A stretch of 64,000 bases of DNA from Ceriagrion tenellum (GCA_963169105.1 OY720633.1:163137780-163201779), one strand, 5' to 3'. Numbered from the stretch's first letter, positions 23,601 through 36,437 are shown. Notes: generated by a model from the letters alone, not told the origin. Numbers and translations are program-made.

Positions 23601-26255
23601 CACCGTCACGCGTATTATACTCTAGGCAACATTGAGTGCAAGATTTTTGAAATGAAAACTCTACGCGCACTTTCAAATGTGTTAACTCCAAACGATCATA
23701 AAACATTTGTTTATCGTGTTTCTTTTAATTAATCAAAGGAATGGCTGCTACTGCTTTTAGTTTTTAATCATTTAAGATTAACGTTGATTGTATTTTGCTG
23801 ACAGAGCTTTAGGTATTTAGATAGAATGGATATGTATTTGCAATTTGAACTCATAAATAACGCTTGAAGTTATTCAGATTTCATATTACTGCTGTAAACG
23901 GACAGAGTATGATAAATTTTCTAGTCTTCCGATACCCTACACACGGACGGCCATCAATGCAATGCGACCTAATGAAAGGAACTACTCGTGTCCATGTGGA
24001 AGGGAAAGAGTGTCGTATTAACACATCTATAGCGGGCCGTGAAAGCCTCTCAAAGGGCTCTTTCGCAGGAACATATGACCTAACGTCCTTCACCCCATCA
24101 ATATCCAGCCTCTGTTCCCTTCCTCGGCAGCAGAGATGGGCGAAGGAGTGAATCCCGACGAGAAGGGAGCGCAGCTGAATGCTCCTCATAATTCCCCGTC
24201 ATCAGACATCCGACGTGGGAAAAGGGATTCAAATCTTTCACCCGGGATTTCACCCTAATAATCCGCCCTTCCCAAATAAAGAGAGCACGCCAAGCTAATG
24301 CGGAATTTTCTCGCGGCAATATTGACGGAAACAAAATGGTTTCATTCATAAATGTCTTGAATAAAAATAAAAACTTGGCGCGAGAGAGCTAAGTTATTAT
24401 TCATGACTGGACGATCCCATTCTAAAATTCTGGATAATGATGTATTCAAATTTATGCTCCGATAGTGACTCGTATATTTTATGGTGCGGCTTCCGCAAAT
24501 ATATTTTATAGAAAAATTGTAGCCATGTGTAGTCCCAATGTGCTTACTCAGAATGCATTCCAAATAATAACGTAGTTGACAGAAATACCGAGGATTTGTA
24601 AACACGTCCAAATCTGTTTGGGGAAGAGATTTACGTGAGCGAGGAATTCATAATGAGAGCCTTTATTTGAAGCATGCGATCGCGAAAAAAATTGTTTACT
24701 TTTCCTTTATTTCCTTCCAAAATTGGCATATTTCAACTGTGCTATTATTTTGTTCGGGCTCTTGTACAGTTAGAGTGTTCATAAGAAGTCAACGAATCGT
24801 ACTGCTCCCAGCAGCAGCAAAATTAAGTAGGCCTCGTAATGATTGTTTTACCAAATGTGTTTTGTTTCAAACAATAACCTATTTTGAATGTGTACACTAA
24901 AGAAAAAGGCAGTGGATAATGCCTGCTTCTCGTAAATAATTGCGAGCACCTACATTGCTTGTCCAGTTATTGCTCAATTATGACCAACTCCGATATCGGA
25001 GGCTAGCTCGTTTGGTGTTTGCAGTTCAGTTTAAAATAAACTGGACTCCACGGATCGTTATCACATGTGTGTAGCATACGATCGCCCACAGGCATTTTGT
25101 GAAGGATACTAGTCTAATTCATTCATCAAAGAAAACAGAAACAATTACCTTTCACTGCTAAATAATTGATATTGAATATGGAAAAAATCTTGAAATATGG
25201 AGAATCATGAATTTCCTCCGCAATATGAGATACTCGACCTCTAAAAAGCCCGTGAAAATGAAAATTGGTAAATTCAAAAGAGGCGTCATGTGGGGGATAT
25301 TTATGATGAGATTCCAAAAATGCTTAACTTAATGCTGTAATAGAATGGCCAGTTTAAGTATGCTAACAATGTAGTTGTATAGGATTACCAGTGTCAACTA
25401 AGTTATGAGAGTATTGACAAATAAATCAACGTTGGTACCCAAAAAGTTATATAGAATATACGGGTACATACCCACTATCTAAAATATTCAATTTAGTGCC
25501 TGAAATATCATTTTCCAGAATTGCAGTCAGGTCTTCTCTTACTTTTATTTCGGATAATAGGAGGATAGCCATAGCTTAAAATGGTCAACGCAATCGGAGC
25601 AGCACAGCTTAGCCAAAGATTTATTATTCCATTAATCAGAAACAATGATGCCATAGCTACTGATATCCTAAAGAAGGGTCAGTAATAGCAGTGTTAGAGC
25701 CCCAGAAAGCCAATAGAGAGATAAAAAGTACCTAGCAACTGTCGATTTGGAGCAGAAATTAACCCGAATCTGTTTTAAAATTTTATGTCAGCAAAATGAG
25801 GCGAAGGGGTACCGACAAAGAGGCACAAAGCGCACTTGATACGGCTTAAACCGTGGGTTATCTCGACATTTCGTGAAATATTATAAATAGGAGCTGATGT
25901 ATAATTTTATAAATAAGAACTTTCAGTATCATGAAGCCACTGTTTCTATATTGTTGTAGTAATTATAGCGAAACTCGCCGATGGGAAGTATTTGTAATGA
26001 TAGTGTGCGTACATAAAGTGAAGATAAAAGCTCGCTGGTGATTGGATGGATTTTGCTCGTACTTCTAAATGGTAGTCATTGCTTCCTAATATGATCAAAG
26101 TATAACTATAATTTTTTAAAGAACTAATGAATACATCTTCAATATTGAACACCAAAATCTTGCAATGCTTCGAGTAAAATAATAGATTGAACGTTTATTA
26201 TAAACGACATTTAACCAATGAGAACAGTGCTCCTCACAGAAATGGTGGAGTAGTG
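17601..26255. other. 8.6-kb AT-rich desert
   Basis: I found no protein motif, RNA gene or clear repeat. The longest frames (20427-20804 -, 21937-22227 +, 23864-24151 +) are unrecognised and lack support. At 22380-22415, CTGAGGA, T, TAGAGAT, TCA, ATCTCTA imitates the first half of the hammerhead-like motif with a 7-bp stem, but GAAA is replaced by GGGC. Confidence 0.4.
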
Positions 26256-26480
26256 GAATGAAGATTCAAGGTGAGGAGTGGGGTCATGGAACAGGAGTGG
26301 ATCTTTGGGTTGTAGTCGGATCCCGCGGCCGAGTGAGATGGAGCATCCGAGCGTTTTGCTTCAACGGCAATTTCTCCCGTCCTCATCCTCGCACAGCCTC
26401 CATTTCAAAGTCAATCTCCTTCCTCGCCTCTCATTCTTGTTTCCCACTGCCACGATTTCGTCCCTCCTTTCTTGCGTAGT
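26256..26480. other. GC-rich island
   Basis: CpG-containing segment, purine-rich to 26340 and pyrimidine-rich after 26370. Two overlapping + frames show no known domain. Confidence 0.35.
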
Positions 26481-26644
26481 GGTGTATGCCAGACTGTTGT
26501 TTTCGAGGATGAACTGTTAATTTTAAATACCCCTGGTTACTATAGTTAGATTTTTCATGGACAAGAAAGATTCTTTCGATTTCAATCGGTGAAAATTAAT
26601 ACTATCATCTTCACGAAAAGTCATAGGACACCAAGGGTAGAATA

Positions 26645-27160
26645 GCTCAAGCTAAGAGAGCGTCCGGGGAGAAAAGACAACTGATGAATTCAGCGAATTT
26701 AGGACTAAGAACAAGGAATCAGTGTGTGACAAATTTTATGTCGAGAGTGTCACTCAATGAATCTCAAGTATGGACCATTGGAAAAGAATATCAGAAAAAT
26801 TGGAAGCTTTCAAAACTTGGTAGGATTGTGGTGATAAAATGAACTAACAAATCAAGAAATAAAGTACCTATACGGAATAGTGAAAGAGAAAAAGACGATA
26901 CGGAATACAGAAAAGAAATAGATGGATTGGACCCACTCTGAGGACCACAATGGGTTTGTTAAGAATGTATTTCAAGGAAAAAAATATAGGGAAAAGTCCC
27001 AGGAAGAAGGCTACATGATATGTACAAAGATAAAATAAATGTGAAATGAAATAAGAAAAACTATTGGGAACAAGTAAAGGAAATAGCATTAGATGGGGGA
27101 GGCTGGAGGGCTGCAGTCAACCGATCTTAGGATTGAACGACCTATGATGATGATGATTAC
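26645..27160 (+). pseudogene. Decayed 3' end of a non-LTR retrotransposon, copy 2 of the 5.4-kb family
   Basis: It aligns by eye with 5345-5850: both have GGACT--GAAC-AGGAA-CAG then TGTGTGA near their start. Both pass through a 'GAC-ATTGGAAA' block and end in GGCTGGAGGGCTGCAGTCAA (here) or the near-identical copy-1 version. The last codons read YWEQVKEIALDGGGWRAAVN, then RS and TAG (near 27127). Frames are broken throughout. The 3' end has GATCTTAGGATTGAACG followed by (ATG)n, matching copy 1. It is a dead, 5'-truncated LINE copy. Confidence 0.7.
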
Positions 27161-27469
27161 GAATAGGAGATTTAAGTCATGCCACATTATTCGACGTTTC
27201 TACATCGTGCTATTTAGATGCACTCCCATGAGTCAGCGATCTACTTCCAGCACCTCCAGTGGAAATGCGGTCATTCAGTTTCACCGAGTTCGGCTTCACC
27301 CCCAATAAATTTTCAGAGTAATGGCGTCCCTGTCGTAAATCTCATGCGCCGTGGCAATTGTATTAAGGAGGAGATGAGAGTGCATGCATACAAATGTGGC
27401 GAAAGTTGAGTTTGTTTCACTACACTCCCATCCATTGGAAATTTAAGAAATGCTGACCTCGTATACGGC

Positions 27470-28085
27470 CACGTCCCCTCTTAAGAGTAACCCGGAATTT
27501 CTATGGTTCCCGGCGGTCCTTACCAGAGGGTGTCGCAGACCAGCGGTAGCAGTAGGCAGGCGGAAAGAGGGGAGGGGAAAGGGAATTACGTCTGCTGTTG
27601 TGGATGGGTGCCGGTGGAGGGGTTGTATAGCCGGGGGAGGGGGTTGTAAAGCACGGTTGGGAAAGAGTGTCGGGGTGGAATTGCCTAGAGCGGACAGTCC
27701 ACGATGAAGAAGAGATGGAGAGGAGGGAATAGTGGGGTGGGGGCGCCCCCAGGCGCCAATGTTGGTGTCCCCAGAGCAAGGTGGCGCCTCCCTCCCGTCA
27801 CCTACCCTTTCCTTCCCTCCCTCCGCCCCCACCGCAGCCCCCACTGCCCCCCCACACCGCAGCGGCCAATAAACACATCCCCCTTCCCATTCGTCCAAAG
27901 CCAAACCACTGCCCCTCCACCTCTTGCCGCCCCCTGGACCAATTCTATCGGCCTTCGTCATCTCACCCCCTCCTTCGCTTACAGCTCCTAACAACCTTTA
28001 CACCCCTCCCCACCGTCCCCTCCCCTCCTCACCCGTCTCCGAAGATTTGTATATTTTTTAAACGAATTTCTCCCTCTTCCTCACC
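27470..28085. other. GC-rich island, purine-rich then pyrimidine-rich
   Basis: G/A-rich on + at 27555-27745 switches to C/T-rich at 27790-28085, almost free of A and G in places. Long frames on both strands (27443-27994 - and others) arise because such sequence lacks stop codons. No domain recognised. Confidence 0.45.
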
Positions 28086-30180
28086 CTGAGGTCATCATCT
28101 TCACATTGAAACAAATACGCGATCGTTAAGATAAAAAAATTCGTGATATAACTTCCAGACTTTTCTTCTTTTCGTTGAGCTGAAAACAGCGTGGGCAAAT
28201 AAGTTAAACGGGTGATTTGCTCAAACGTGAGTGACAATCGAGACCCGCAAGAGTGACCAAGCGGGTATATTCCCTCCGCACACAGACCGGTGCTTATTCT
28301 TAAATAATTCACTCTCTCTTTCTCTCAAGGAAATCTTTCGCCTCAGGGAGCTGTTTAGTGAGGACTCTGGCATGAACACTTCCGTTATGGTATACTATTC
28401 TTAAAAGTGAAGATCATAAGAAGCTCAGACTCGGCCAGGAAGTTCTTTTTGTAAAGATCAATCGAATCAAAAGAAGTTTGAGAAATAAGAGCATATCGTG
28501 GAGGAGTGATAAGATTTGTAAAATTTGACTGGACAGTAGGTTTCAACTGATGATGAAATTTCATAGGCTCTTGGAATTTTACTTTCCTATCGGTATCCTT
28601 ACATCCAATAAAAGTGTTCGAAAAAGTTGAGTACCACTACAAAGTGAGAGTATAAAATTCTAAAGTAGATGGAAATATGTTTTCACGCATTAGTGTTGTC
28701 TGTTTAAACACTCAACCTATTAGCGCCTCGGTAAAAAATATAAATAGCTGTTGAGGGAATCTCTGCAGTATGGGCCTATTAAATAAAAAATTTTCGTGGA
28801 AGAAACATAACAAAGTTAGAGCTTAAAAATCCGCCATAGGCATTGCTCCCTCACATTTGAGGCTAATATCAAAACGAAGATACATGACTTCAAATCAATT
28901 TCAGTAAATTTAAGGAAATAATTATCCACTAGAAAACTAAAAAACCTTTCCCAATACCATGAGAGAAACGTGAAGTCTATTTCATGCATCACTATAGGAT
29001 GTCATGCCCTTTTAGACAGGTTGCCACTCATGAGTATCTTGGCGGGCGAGGAACTGATATTCACAAAAGTTTCAAGCAGTCGGAAATGCGTTTAATTACC
29101 ATCAATTCCCTGGAATTTCAGACCGTGTAAAAACTGAAAGAAGAGGAAAATAGGTAATTATCCGTATATCTTCACGGTAATAATTATCTCGCACTGAGAT
29201 TCGTTTTCTGGCAAAAAGTCGGAATTAGCGGGTCAAGTACCGGGTCCTATTAATGAACGGAATTAGGTGTAATTTGAAATTCAATTCAAAATAGCACCTT
29301 TGTTTTTCATTTATTCATGGAAACGATATTAGAAGGGTAAACGATGTAGAAACGCAAAAACCGAACTTTGGACACGCCGAAAAATTAATTTTCGTAGACC
29401 TCTTTTCTTATGTGGTATGATTTTTCTCTGAAATATGTAGGAGATATTGATTTTAAATGTACGTTGAACTATTGTAAATGAACTAACTTTGAGAATAAAG
29501 TATGTAAAATAAATTTTAGACTGAAGTGTAATTAGATAATATTACGGCATGCGACATTTTACTGTGAATTGATTTAATTTCAATATTTGTACTTAGACTT
29601 GTAAATGGTCCATTTTAAGCATAATTGAGTTTCATTTAACAAGTGTTAGCGAATAGTCTTTTACTCTATGTTAAAAAATACCCGGCACATGATCCAGAGC
29701 ACACTCTCGAATGAATGAAAAAACAGTTTCAGGCTTGAGTCCGAGGAAATATTTCATTTTAGCAAAATCAAACTTTTATTTTTAATTACTTATACTGAAG
29801 ACTTGTTTAAAATGACCCAGGTTTCGACGGTAAATTGTAATTTTTCTCCTCGAATTTGTGTTTTTTTTCTCGACCTACCCTTTTCCTAACCATTCTTTAC
29901 CCCTACCCCGTTCTTATCCCAAATTCCGCTTCCACTCTCTGCTTTGTGTATCCATTCCCATCTAGTTTGTCAGTCAGATGAACAAGCGTTGATTTTTTCT
30001 GTGATATTAGATTGCGCAAAATCTTAGAAATTGTACGTTAGTTATGGCTAAAACACATATAATATGTATTTTTTTGTTTGATGAGTGCATCTTTTGCGAA
30101 AAAAATAAACAGGAAAGACGGTTATCAGTGATAGACGAGAAACTTGCATCAGTCATCACTATCTAGATACAGATGAGAGG
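28086..30180. other. AT-rich, with one hammerhead 3'-half-like scrap
   Basis: Mostly featureless. At 29813-29830 the minus strand reads CCGTCGAAACCTGGGTCA, the downstream half of the hammerhead-like motif (GAAA, ACC-TG-GGT, C), with no CTGATGA before it. It looks like a 5'-truncated copy of the same repeat class. Confidence 0.35.
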
Positions 30181-30301
30181 TGCGGAAATAAACAGCCGTC
30201 AATTAACCACGGTTGACATTATCTTGGCAACGCAGAATGTCTACACCAAATGGTAGCCATTGATATTTGACTTTCCTTGCAGATTTCTGAATGGATATCC
30301 T
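30181..30301. repeat. Direct repeat copy 1 (about 120 bp)
   Basis: Matches 31689-31810 at roughly 89% by eye, starting near AAATAAACAGCCGTCAATTA and running through CCATTGATATTTGACTTT to GATATCCT. Similarity ends abruptly on both sides. Probably a dispersed repeat of unknown class. Confidence 0.8.
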
Positions 30302-31351
30302 GAAACACGCATAAATATCTTATGATATTCCATATCCTGCTCATATTTCATCTTCTGGTAATATAAGTAAACAAAGTGATGAAGTGCCTTGATTCTTCTG
30401 AGCCACAGGCCAAGAACTTGCGCTATTAGAATTCCTAATTTAATCACTCAGTAATTAATATGGTCTATTAATTTGACCCGCAGAAATGAGGAGAATTTAG
30501 TTTAAAAATTCTGAATTTTCAATTCAGATCGAAATGAAGGAAGAACTTCGTGGTAACTCACAATAATTTTTACTTTTTGAAATTCATTTCACTTACAGTA
30601 TAGATTTCAAAGCGCACTTCATCATTCCAACGAATACAGTGTAAGTAGTATGGTTCCCAACGTCGGAATTCAGTCCCATAAAAAAATCGTTGGAATTACA
30701 AAATCCTTCCTTCATTTCATAATAAAGTGGAAGACAGATCAAATACTCTGGGAGATAAATTTTAGCCTAAAATTTTAATTGAAATCGATTTACATGAGCA
30801 GGATCACTCAAGCCGTAGAACGACTCGCACATCAAAACAATTTTTCCGTTCCTTAATTGCTTCCAAATTTAGAGTGGAACCTTTTAGTTACCACATTTTA
30901 ATAATCGCTTTCTTACGCATGAATTGGTATTCGCAATAAACTCCATTCTGAGTGCAATATAAAATTTCGTAAAAAAAGCTCGATAATGTAAAACAATTGG
31001 AGTAATAGCTTAAAATACTGGGAAATAATTTTAAACAGATACTAAAATATATTGCAAGAACATGAGGATGAATTATAATGAACATCGTGGAGAGAAAGGT
31101 ATTGGTCACTGTTCAGTCTTCAGGAATTGCAACTAAAAAGATTGTGCAGACTCATTAGTTTCACGTAAGTTGGAAGAAACGATAATTTTTAAAGAAAAGT
31201 TGTGATGGTGAATATAGATTTATAAATTATTTTATGAAAAAAATAACTATTTTAGTCCAACTAATTAATACTAATAAAAGAAATAATTACTTTTAATTCC
31301 GGCAGTTTATTATTTCATCCGCCTCATAAATAAGTTAGAGTTAGAAAACGT

Positions 31352-31560
31352 ATTCCCGTTCCCTTAAGATCACTGTAGTTAAGCAATGTTGGGTCCGGAC
31401 GAGGGTTAGATGGGTGACCATTCATTCCTTCACCGCGCTCTTGTCCCCTGTCTGCATGTGGTAGACAGGTTAAAAATGGGGTTGGCACAATGGACCACTC
31501 AAGGTCTAGGTGCCCGAGCTCCGTCGAAGGCTCCCCCAACTAACAAACTAACAATCTCGA
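31352..31560 (+). repeat. SINE-like repeat with 5S-rRNA-derived head
   Basis: 31371-31420 reads GATCACTGTAGTTAAGCAAT, then GTTGGGTCCGG and, after a 4-base gap, GGTTAGATGGGTGACC. This follows the internal promoter of 5S rRNA genes: box A about 31377-31393, intermediate element, box C about 31403-31420. A CACCGCG match also lies at the expected downstream place. The 5' third and 3' end of a true 5S gene are missing, so it is not a functional rRNA gene. The following part (31441-31555) contains the hairpin CCTGTCT...AGACAGG and ends in CTAACAAACTAACAA. The arrangement suits a SINE3-type element transcribed by RNA polymerase III, or a processed 5S pseudogene; the unrelated 3' body favours a SINE. 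Confidence 0.65.
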
Positions 31561-31688
31561 AAACGTATGCTTTAAGATATCAAACAATTAAAAGTCCATT
31601 TTAGTACATCATTATGCACAATTTTTCTAATGAATAATAATGATCATAAATTAATTTTATATAAAATATGTTTAGAGACAAATAAGAA

Positions 31689-31810
31689 GTACAGAAATAA
31701 ACAGCCGTCAATTAAACACGATTGACATTATCTTGGCTGCGCAGAATGTGGACACCAAATGATAGCCATTGATATTTGACTTTTCATGAAGATTTCTGAA
31801 TAGATATCCT
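31689..31810. repeat. Direct repeat copy 2 (about 120 bp)
   Basis: Second copy of the 30181-30301 repeat in the same orientation. The 5S-headed SINE lies between the two copies. Confidence 0.8.
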
Positions 31811-33815
31811 TAATTTAATCTATCACATTTTTTATCTCTACAAATCGTGCATGTGAGATGCACGGGGAAAAAATCTTGAGAAAAGTTAGAGATGGAGAAA
31901 TCTAACTCAAATTGATCCATTAAATGTCAAATAAAGTTAGAAATTGCGGAGGTGAAGTGAATTATTACAAATTACGGTAATGTCGATTTAGACGTTGGAA
32001 TGAAGAGACCCCGAAGCAAATATTTCTTCCAAATGTGAAGAACCGTGAACTCTCCAAAGTTGCGGTTGGGTTTTTCGTTCGAGTTATGTGAATCATTTCT
32101 GAACAATTCCAGAAAAATTAAGCTTGTATTTAGAAAACAAATTGGAAAACAGGTATACTTCATAAAACAGCTATCAGAACGCACAGGTAACTATTTAGTT
32201 CTTTATCTCAACACCTAGAGTTGGACTGTTTTTCCTCGAAAGGTTCAGAGTAATACTATTGATCTGAATCCCTCTTTCTCTCTTAAAACTCAACTCAAAG
32301 TTTAAAAGGAAAATGAAATCCAACCAAAATTATTCTTATTCATTGTCATTTTCCTCTCTGCACTAAAAATGGGACATTTTTGATCATTAAAAGTAAAGCG
32401 CACTTTAAGGTAGTTTGAGCGAAATATCATTTAACCTAGAAATAAATGAATTTGGCTTCATTTTAAAGAAAAATATTTCACCCTTCCAATGACACCAGAA
32501 ATTCAACACCTTACCACGTTACTTTTCGATATATTTTCCAACAAATACCAGCCCTTTTACATTTAAAATGGTACGTATAAGCACTCCAGAGAGAGCTTAT
32601 TTAAAAATGAGGAATTTATAAAACCTTAATCTCGTCAAAAAATTAACTCTGCGTAGTTTTCATGTTTTCTCAACTATTTTTGATAATTAATCATATTGTC
32701 ATCGCAGTAAATTCTTCTGGATCACAAAAAAATCTTCCGTTTTGAAGGAGTTTCAATCGTTAAACCGCGCGAAAAATATGAGTCAAGTTAATGACTTATT
32801 TAGATATTTTCATTTAATTACTTACAATTTCTGCATTATAAAACCATATTATTGCACCAATAGTCATGTAATATTTTATTCATGTGTCCTGCATCTGGTG
32901 AAATTAAAGCATATAATTCGAATATGGTCTATATTATGACTAAGGAACTATCTCGCTTAAAATATCTTAATTATTTTCATTGTTTCAAATTCATGATTAA
33001 TTCATCTTATGTGCACAGTTTTACAATTTGTATCTATTATCATACTTGATTTGATAATCAACAAATTAGTAATTATACTGAAAAATAATGAGTAACTATT
33101 GAGGATAAGGAAAGGCTTCATTCAATTTGCATTGTTTTACACGATGTAGTTTGACTCGATAGTGGGTCTACTTCCTGAAAGGTAATTCGCTCGTCTTCTG
33201 AGGGTCCAGAGGACTCGTGCTTTTTCTTCACCCATTTGTACATAAAAGGCCTACTAATACCTTCTTCTTTGCCACTCCTTTAACCAGTTAATATGGGTTT
33301 TGGCTTCTTAGCTTTCTCCTTGCGGTTATAGGACAACCAACAGCTCTTTCTTTGCGCAGTAAATTTAAAATAAACTCTGCTCACCCTTAAATTTTGAATA
33401 AGGACTGAATATACTTTTCCTCACAGATTTTGTAAAATCAGGTTATAAATGCTAATTTTTAACGCATGATTTCCATGGTGGTATAGTTTTATAATGTTAT
33501 GGTTACATGGTAAAGTTTAAAATGTGGTGTAATTATCCTCGATTTCATTGCAACTATTTAACTTATAATGGAATATTCTGATCAATGTAAGCTTGATAAA
33601 TTCTCAGTAATCTTTTCATCAACTCTGAATGCAGTGTCCATTCCATTCATTTGCCGACATCAAATTAATCGTATACTTTATATCTGATTCTCTGTTTGAT
33701 AACAGTACGCATCACATTTCAAACTGTTAAAAATTTTGACTGAAAACTAATGGAGATGCTTTATTTTACAAAAACTTTCTCAGGGGCGTATATGGACTTC
33801 TATGGGCACACAACG
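31811..33815. other. AT-rich, no recognised feature
   Basis: Nothing recognisable on either strand. Confidence 0.4.
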
Positions 33816-34400
33816 CGTGTTTGTCCTTCCTCCATTTCCGGTGTACAACCACTGTCTCCTCCTTTCTCTGCCACTTCCCTTCTCCTTCATCCTTCCCCTT
33901 TGTATTCCCTATCTCTTCTCTATCTCTACCGAGACCCCGATTCCCTCTTAATCCTTCTTTTCCCTCATCCGTCCCATTGTTCCTGTATCTCATCTTCACC
34001 CACCGCCTCCTCCATCTTCCCACTCCATCGCCTCCCTCCGTCCCCTCCCCTTCTTCCTCCCTCCTTTCCCTCAGGCACACCGAAGAGAGAAAGACGGAGA
34101 AAGAGCGGGACATTCTGTGCCGCCCGACCTCTTCTCTTCTCCACTACCATTCGCGAATCCCGCCGTCATTGTGAATTGTTTTTTTCCCAGAGTTCCATCT
34201 ATATCCTCCACCCACTTCCCCCCACCTTACCTCCCTGCCCCGGCCAACCACGACTCCCACCCTCCAGACTCCTCTCCGCCCAAAAGATGTTTTCCGGCAA
34301 GGGTTTTTACAAGGTCACCCAACTTAGGATTTTTCTCATCCTCCCCCTCTCTTCGAGATCTTGTTCTTTTATTCCCTCATCCCTCCCTTTTCCCTCAATG
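33816..34400. other. Polypyrimidine-rich island
   Basis: The + strand is dominated by C and T for almost 600 bp, with only short interruptions. It leaves three overlapping + frames and two - frames open, including 33750-34547 (265 codons). Their Ser/Pro/Leu-rich or Glu/Arg/Gly-rich content is compositional. A real exon cannot be excluded but nothing supports one. Confidence 0.45.
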
Positions 34401-34769
34401 ATTTGCGGATGTTTTTGGGAAATAAAAGTTTGGCACACGCTGCCGTCCAAGGATTGTGTGCGTAGGGAGGAGGAAACCAACTGTTTCAAAACTTGCAAAA
34501 AAGAACTCGCAAAACGAGGCCTATTCAGAATATCTCTCCTTTTTTGAGTCATGCTACACTCCTTCTCTTATTGCGCGAGAATTATATTTCTCATTTTCCT
34601 CGACAATGTTCTCCCATTAATATTTTATCGCCATATTATGAGAAAAATCTCAAAGCCATCAAAAATATAACTCGTTCTTCAACTTTTAAAGATAAATAGT
34701 TATTGATTTCAACGTACTTATCAACGCAAAATTCAACGTATCTATGTGAAATTAAAGTTTAGTAATTTC

Positions 34770-35100
34770 GTCGAAACCAGGTTGGCGAAAATAAAACGGT
34801 GTGGAAAGTACAAAGCAATATTTTATTTCATGTGATGCTTTTCCACCAAGTGAAGCCTAAAACTTTAAGTTGCGTATAATCACTATGTCTTTCTTGGTGT
34901 CAAAACTCTGTTTATTAAGCTCTGCACCTTTCCCGACCTCCGAAAGCCCACATGGCCTGGGTCTGTTGAATACAGTTAAACTGTTAGAATATCGAATTAA
35001 ATATCTAAACAATGTCGTAGAATAGCTGCATCCACTAGAACGCACAGGCTCGATTGATAAAGGAAAAATCCACCATTTTAGTTGGAACTGTAAATTCAAT
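34770..35100 (+). repeat. Possible SINE/retroelement fragment headed by a hammerhead 3' half
   Basis: Starts with GTCGAAACCAGGTTGGCG, the downstream half of the hammerhead-like motif (GAAA, ACC-A-GGT, T). It continues into an A/T-rich body and ends near the 39-bp sequence repeated at 36399. The absent CTGATGA half suggests 5' truncation. Boundaries are uncertain. Confidence 0.3.
35058..35096. repeat. 39-bp direct repeat, copy 1
   Basis: TAAAGGAAAAATCCAC continuing to TGTAAATT; 35 of 39 bases match 36399-36437 by eye. The two copies flank the 36.0-36.3 kb ORF segment. Confidence 0.7.
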
Positions 35101-35989
35101 TTTTTATTTCATTTTCAATGAGAGCAGGATTTCTTCCCGTGACTTTTATTCATTTTAACATGCGTTTATGTCCAAAAATTTTCACCTATTTGGAGTAATC
35201 CGTAAATTAGTTTTTTTAGAATTTACCTTGAACGCCCACATGGGTCATTTTGACACAGATATGTATTTGCACTTTGTATCAGCACGAAAACTTCTTTTTT
35301 ATTTGTATTCATTTGTCTCTCTGTTGCACATGTTGTCCGTTCCATTTTGTCCTATCTTCCTCATTCGGTAACCTTCCATGCCTGAATCAACTTTCCAAAA
35401 TATTCTCATATATCTTCCTCACACTTCGTATAATCAAAGTACAAAATCAAAATCAAAGCACCGAAACCCTAAATGTGCCCTCCTCCCCTCCCACATCCCT
35501 AATCCCTAAAAATACTTATATTACCTAATGCCATGACTCAAACAATTTAAAATCGAGTGACTTTCTTTGTATATGAAACCATTTAAATGCGAAACACCCA
35601 GGAGACAGCCGATAGGCTGGGAACTGTGGCACATAACAACTCAAGAGAGAAACGACTTGGACTCACACTTCGTATCCCAACCTTTTTATTTTTCGTCCGG
35701 TCGATTCATGGCATATTTAGTGATTAATTTGTTGGCAGTGCACAGTGTACCTTATCACTATTTTAGAGTGCAGAGAATACAATATTTCTCTCCAATGACG
35801 TATGGATTATGCTCACTTGCCACCACCTCTACTTTTTCTCTCCGAATAACAAGTGGAAAATACAACTTCAGTCCTCCTCTTTGTTCCATAGAATGAAGTT
35901 TGTAGGTATAACGTTGAGTTTTATGGTAATAGTGGTTTTGAAGTTCTCTGAGTCGCTCATTACGATCAGTTGAAATTCGTGCGAAGCTG

Positions 35990-36295
35990 CAAATGATTCT
36001 AGAGGATGAGTCAGATGGTGGAGATTTTTTATTTGACAGCTCCAATTATGAGCAGAGATTTGAAACATGCGAAGAATCAACCAATTCTTCAGAAAGTGAC
36101 AATGGATGCGGTCAAGACACAAGAGAGAGTGCATCTAAAATATTTGGCAAAATGGTGTTTATGATTTTCGTTCGTATATTCATATTTTCACAGTTTTATT
36201 GTAATAGGTGTTTAATTTTGGTAGGACGAAAAATTCGTCAAAAAACAGTCCAAAATCTTGTGTGTATAGGACGAGGACGACGCGGTCGAGGATAA
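35990..36295 (+). pseudogene. Possible N-terminal acidic region of a piggyBac-like protein
   Basis: The frame beginning ATGATTCTAGAGGATGAG (35993) gives MILEDESDGGDFLFDSSNYE and a Ser/Glu/Asp-rich segment to about residue 45. Acidic Ser-rich N-termini are usual in piggyBac-like transposases, and a piggyBac-like C-terminal fragment lies 700 bp downstream in the same orientation. After residue 50 the sequence loses this character. The link is inference from position and composition only. Confidence 0.25.
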
Positions 36296-36398
36296 CAGTC
36301 TATATAGCCAATGAATTTAAGACTGTGTAGTATGAGTCTCATGCTGCCTTTTCTTCGCCAATGCAGAAAAATGCACACAGACAACTAAAAAAATCTAC

Positions 36399-36437
36399 TA
36401 AAGGAAAAATCCACTATTTTAAATGGAATTGTAAATT
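36399..36437. repeat. 39-bp direct repeat, copy 2
   Basis: Partner of 35058-35096 in the same orientation. Confidence 0.7.

Noticed and set aside
27443..27994. 183-codon frame on - in a GC-rich island
   Set aside because: Several overlapping frames on both strands; Gly/Pro-rich low complexity.
33750..34547. 265-codon open frame on +
   Set aside because: Lies in C/T-dominated sequence where stop codons are rare; other frames on both strands are open too, and the product is Ser/Pro/Leu-rich without domains.
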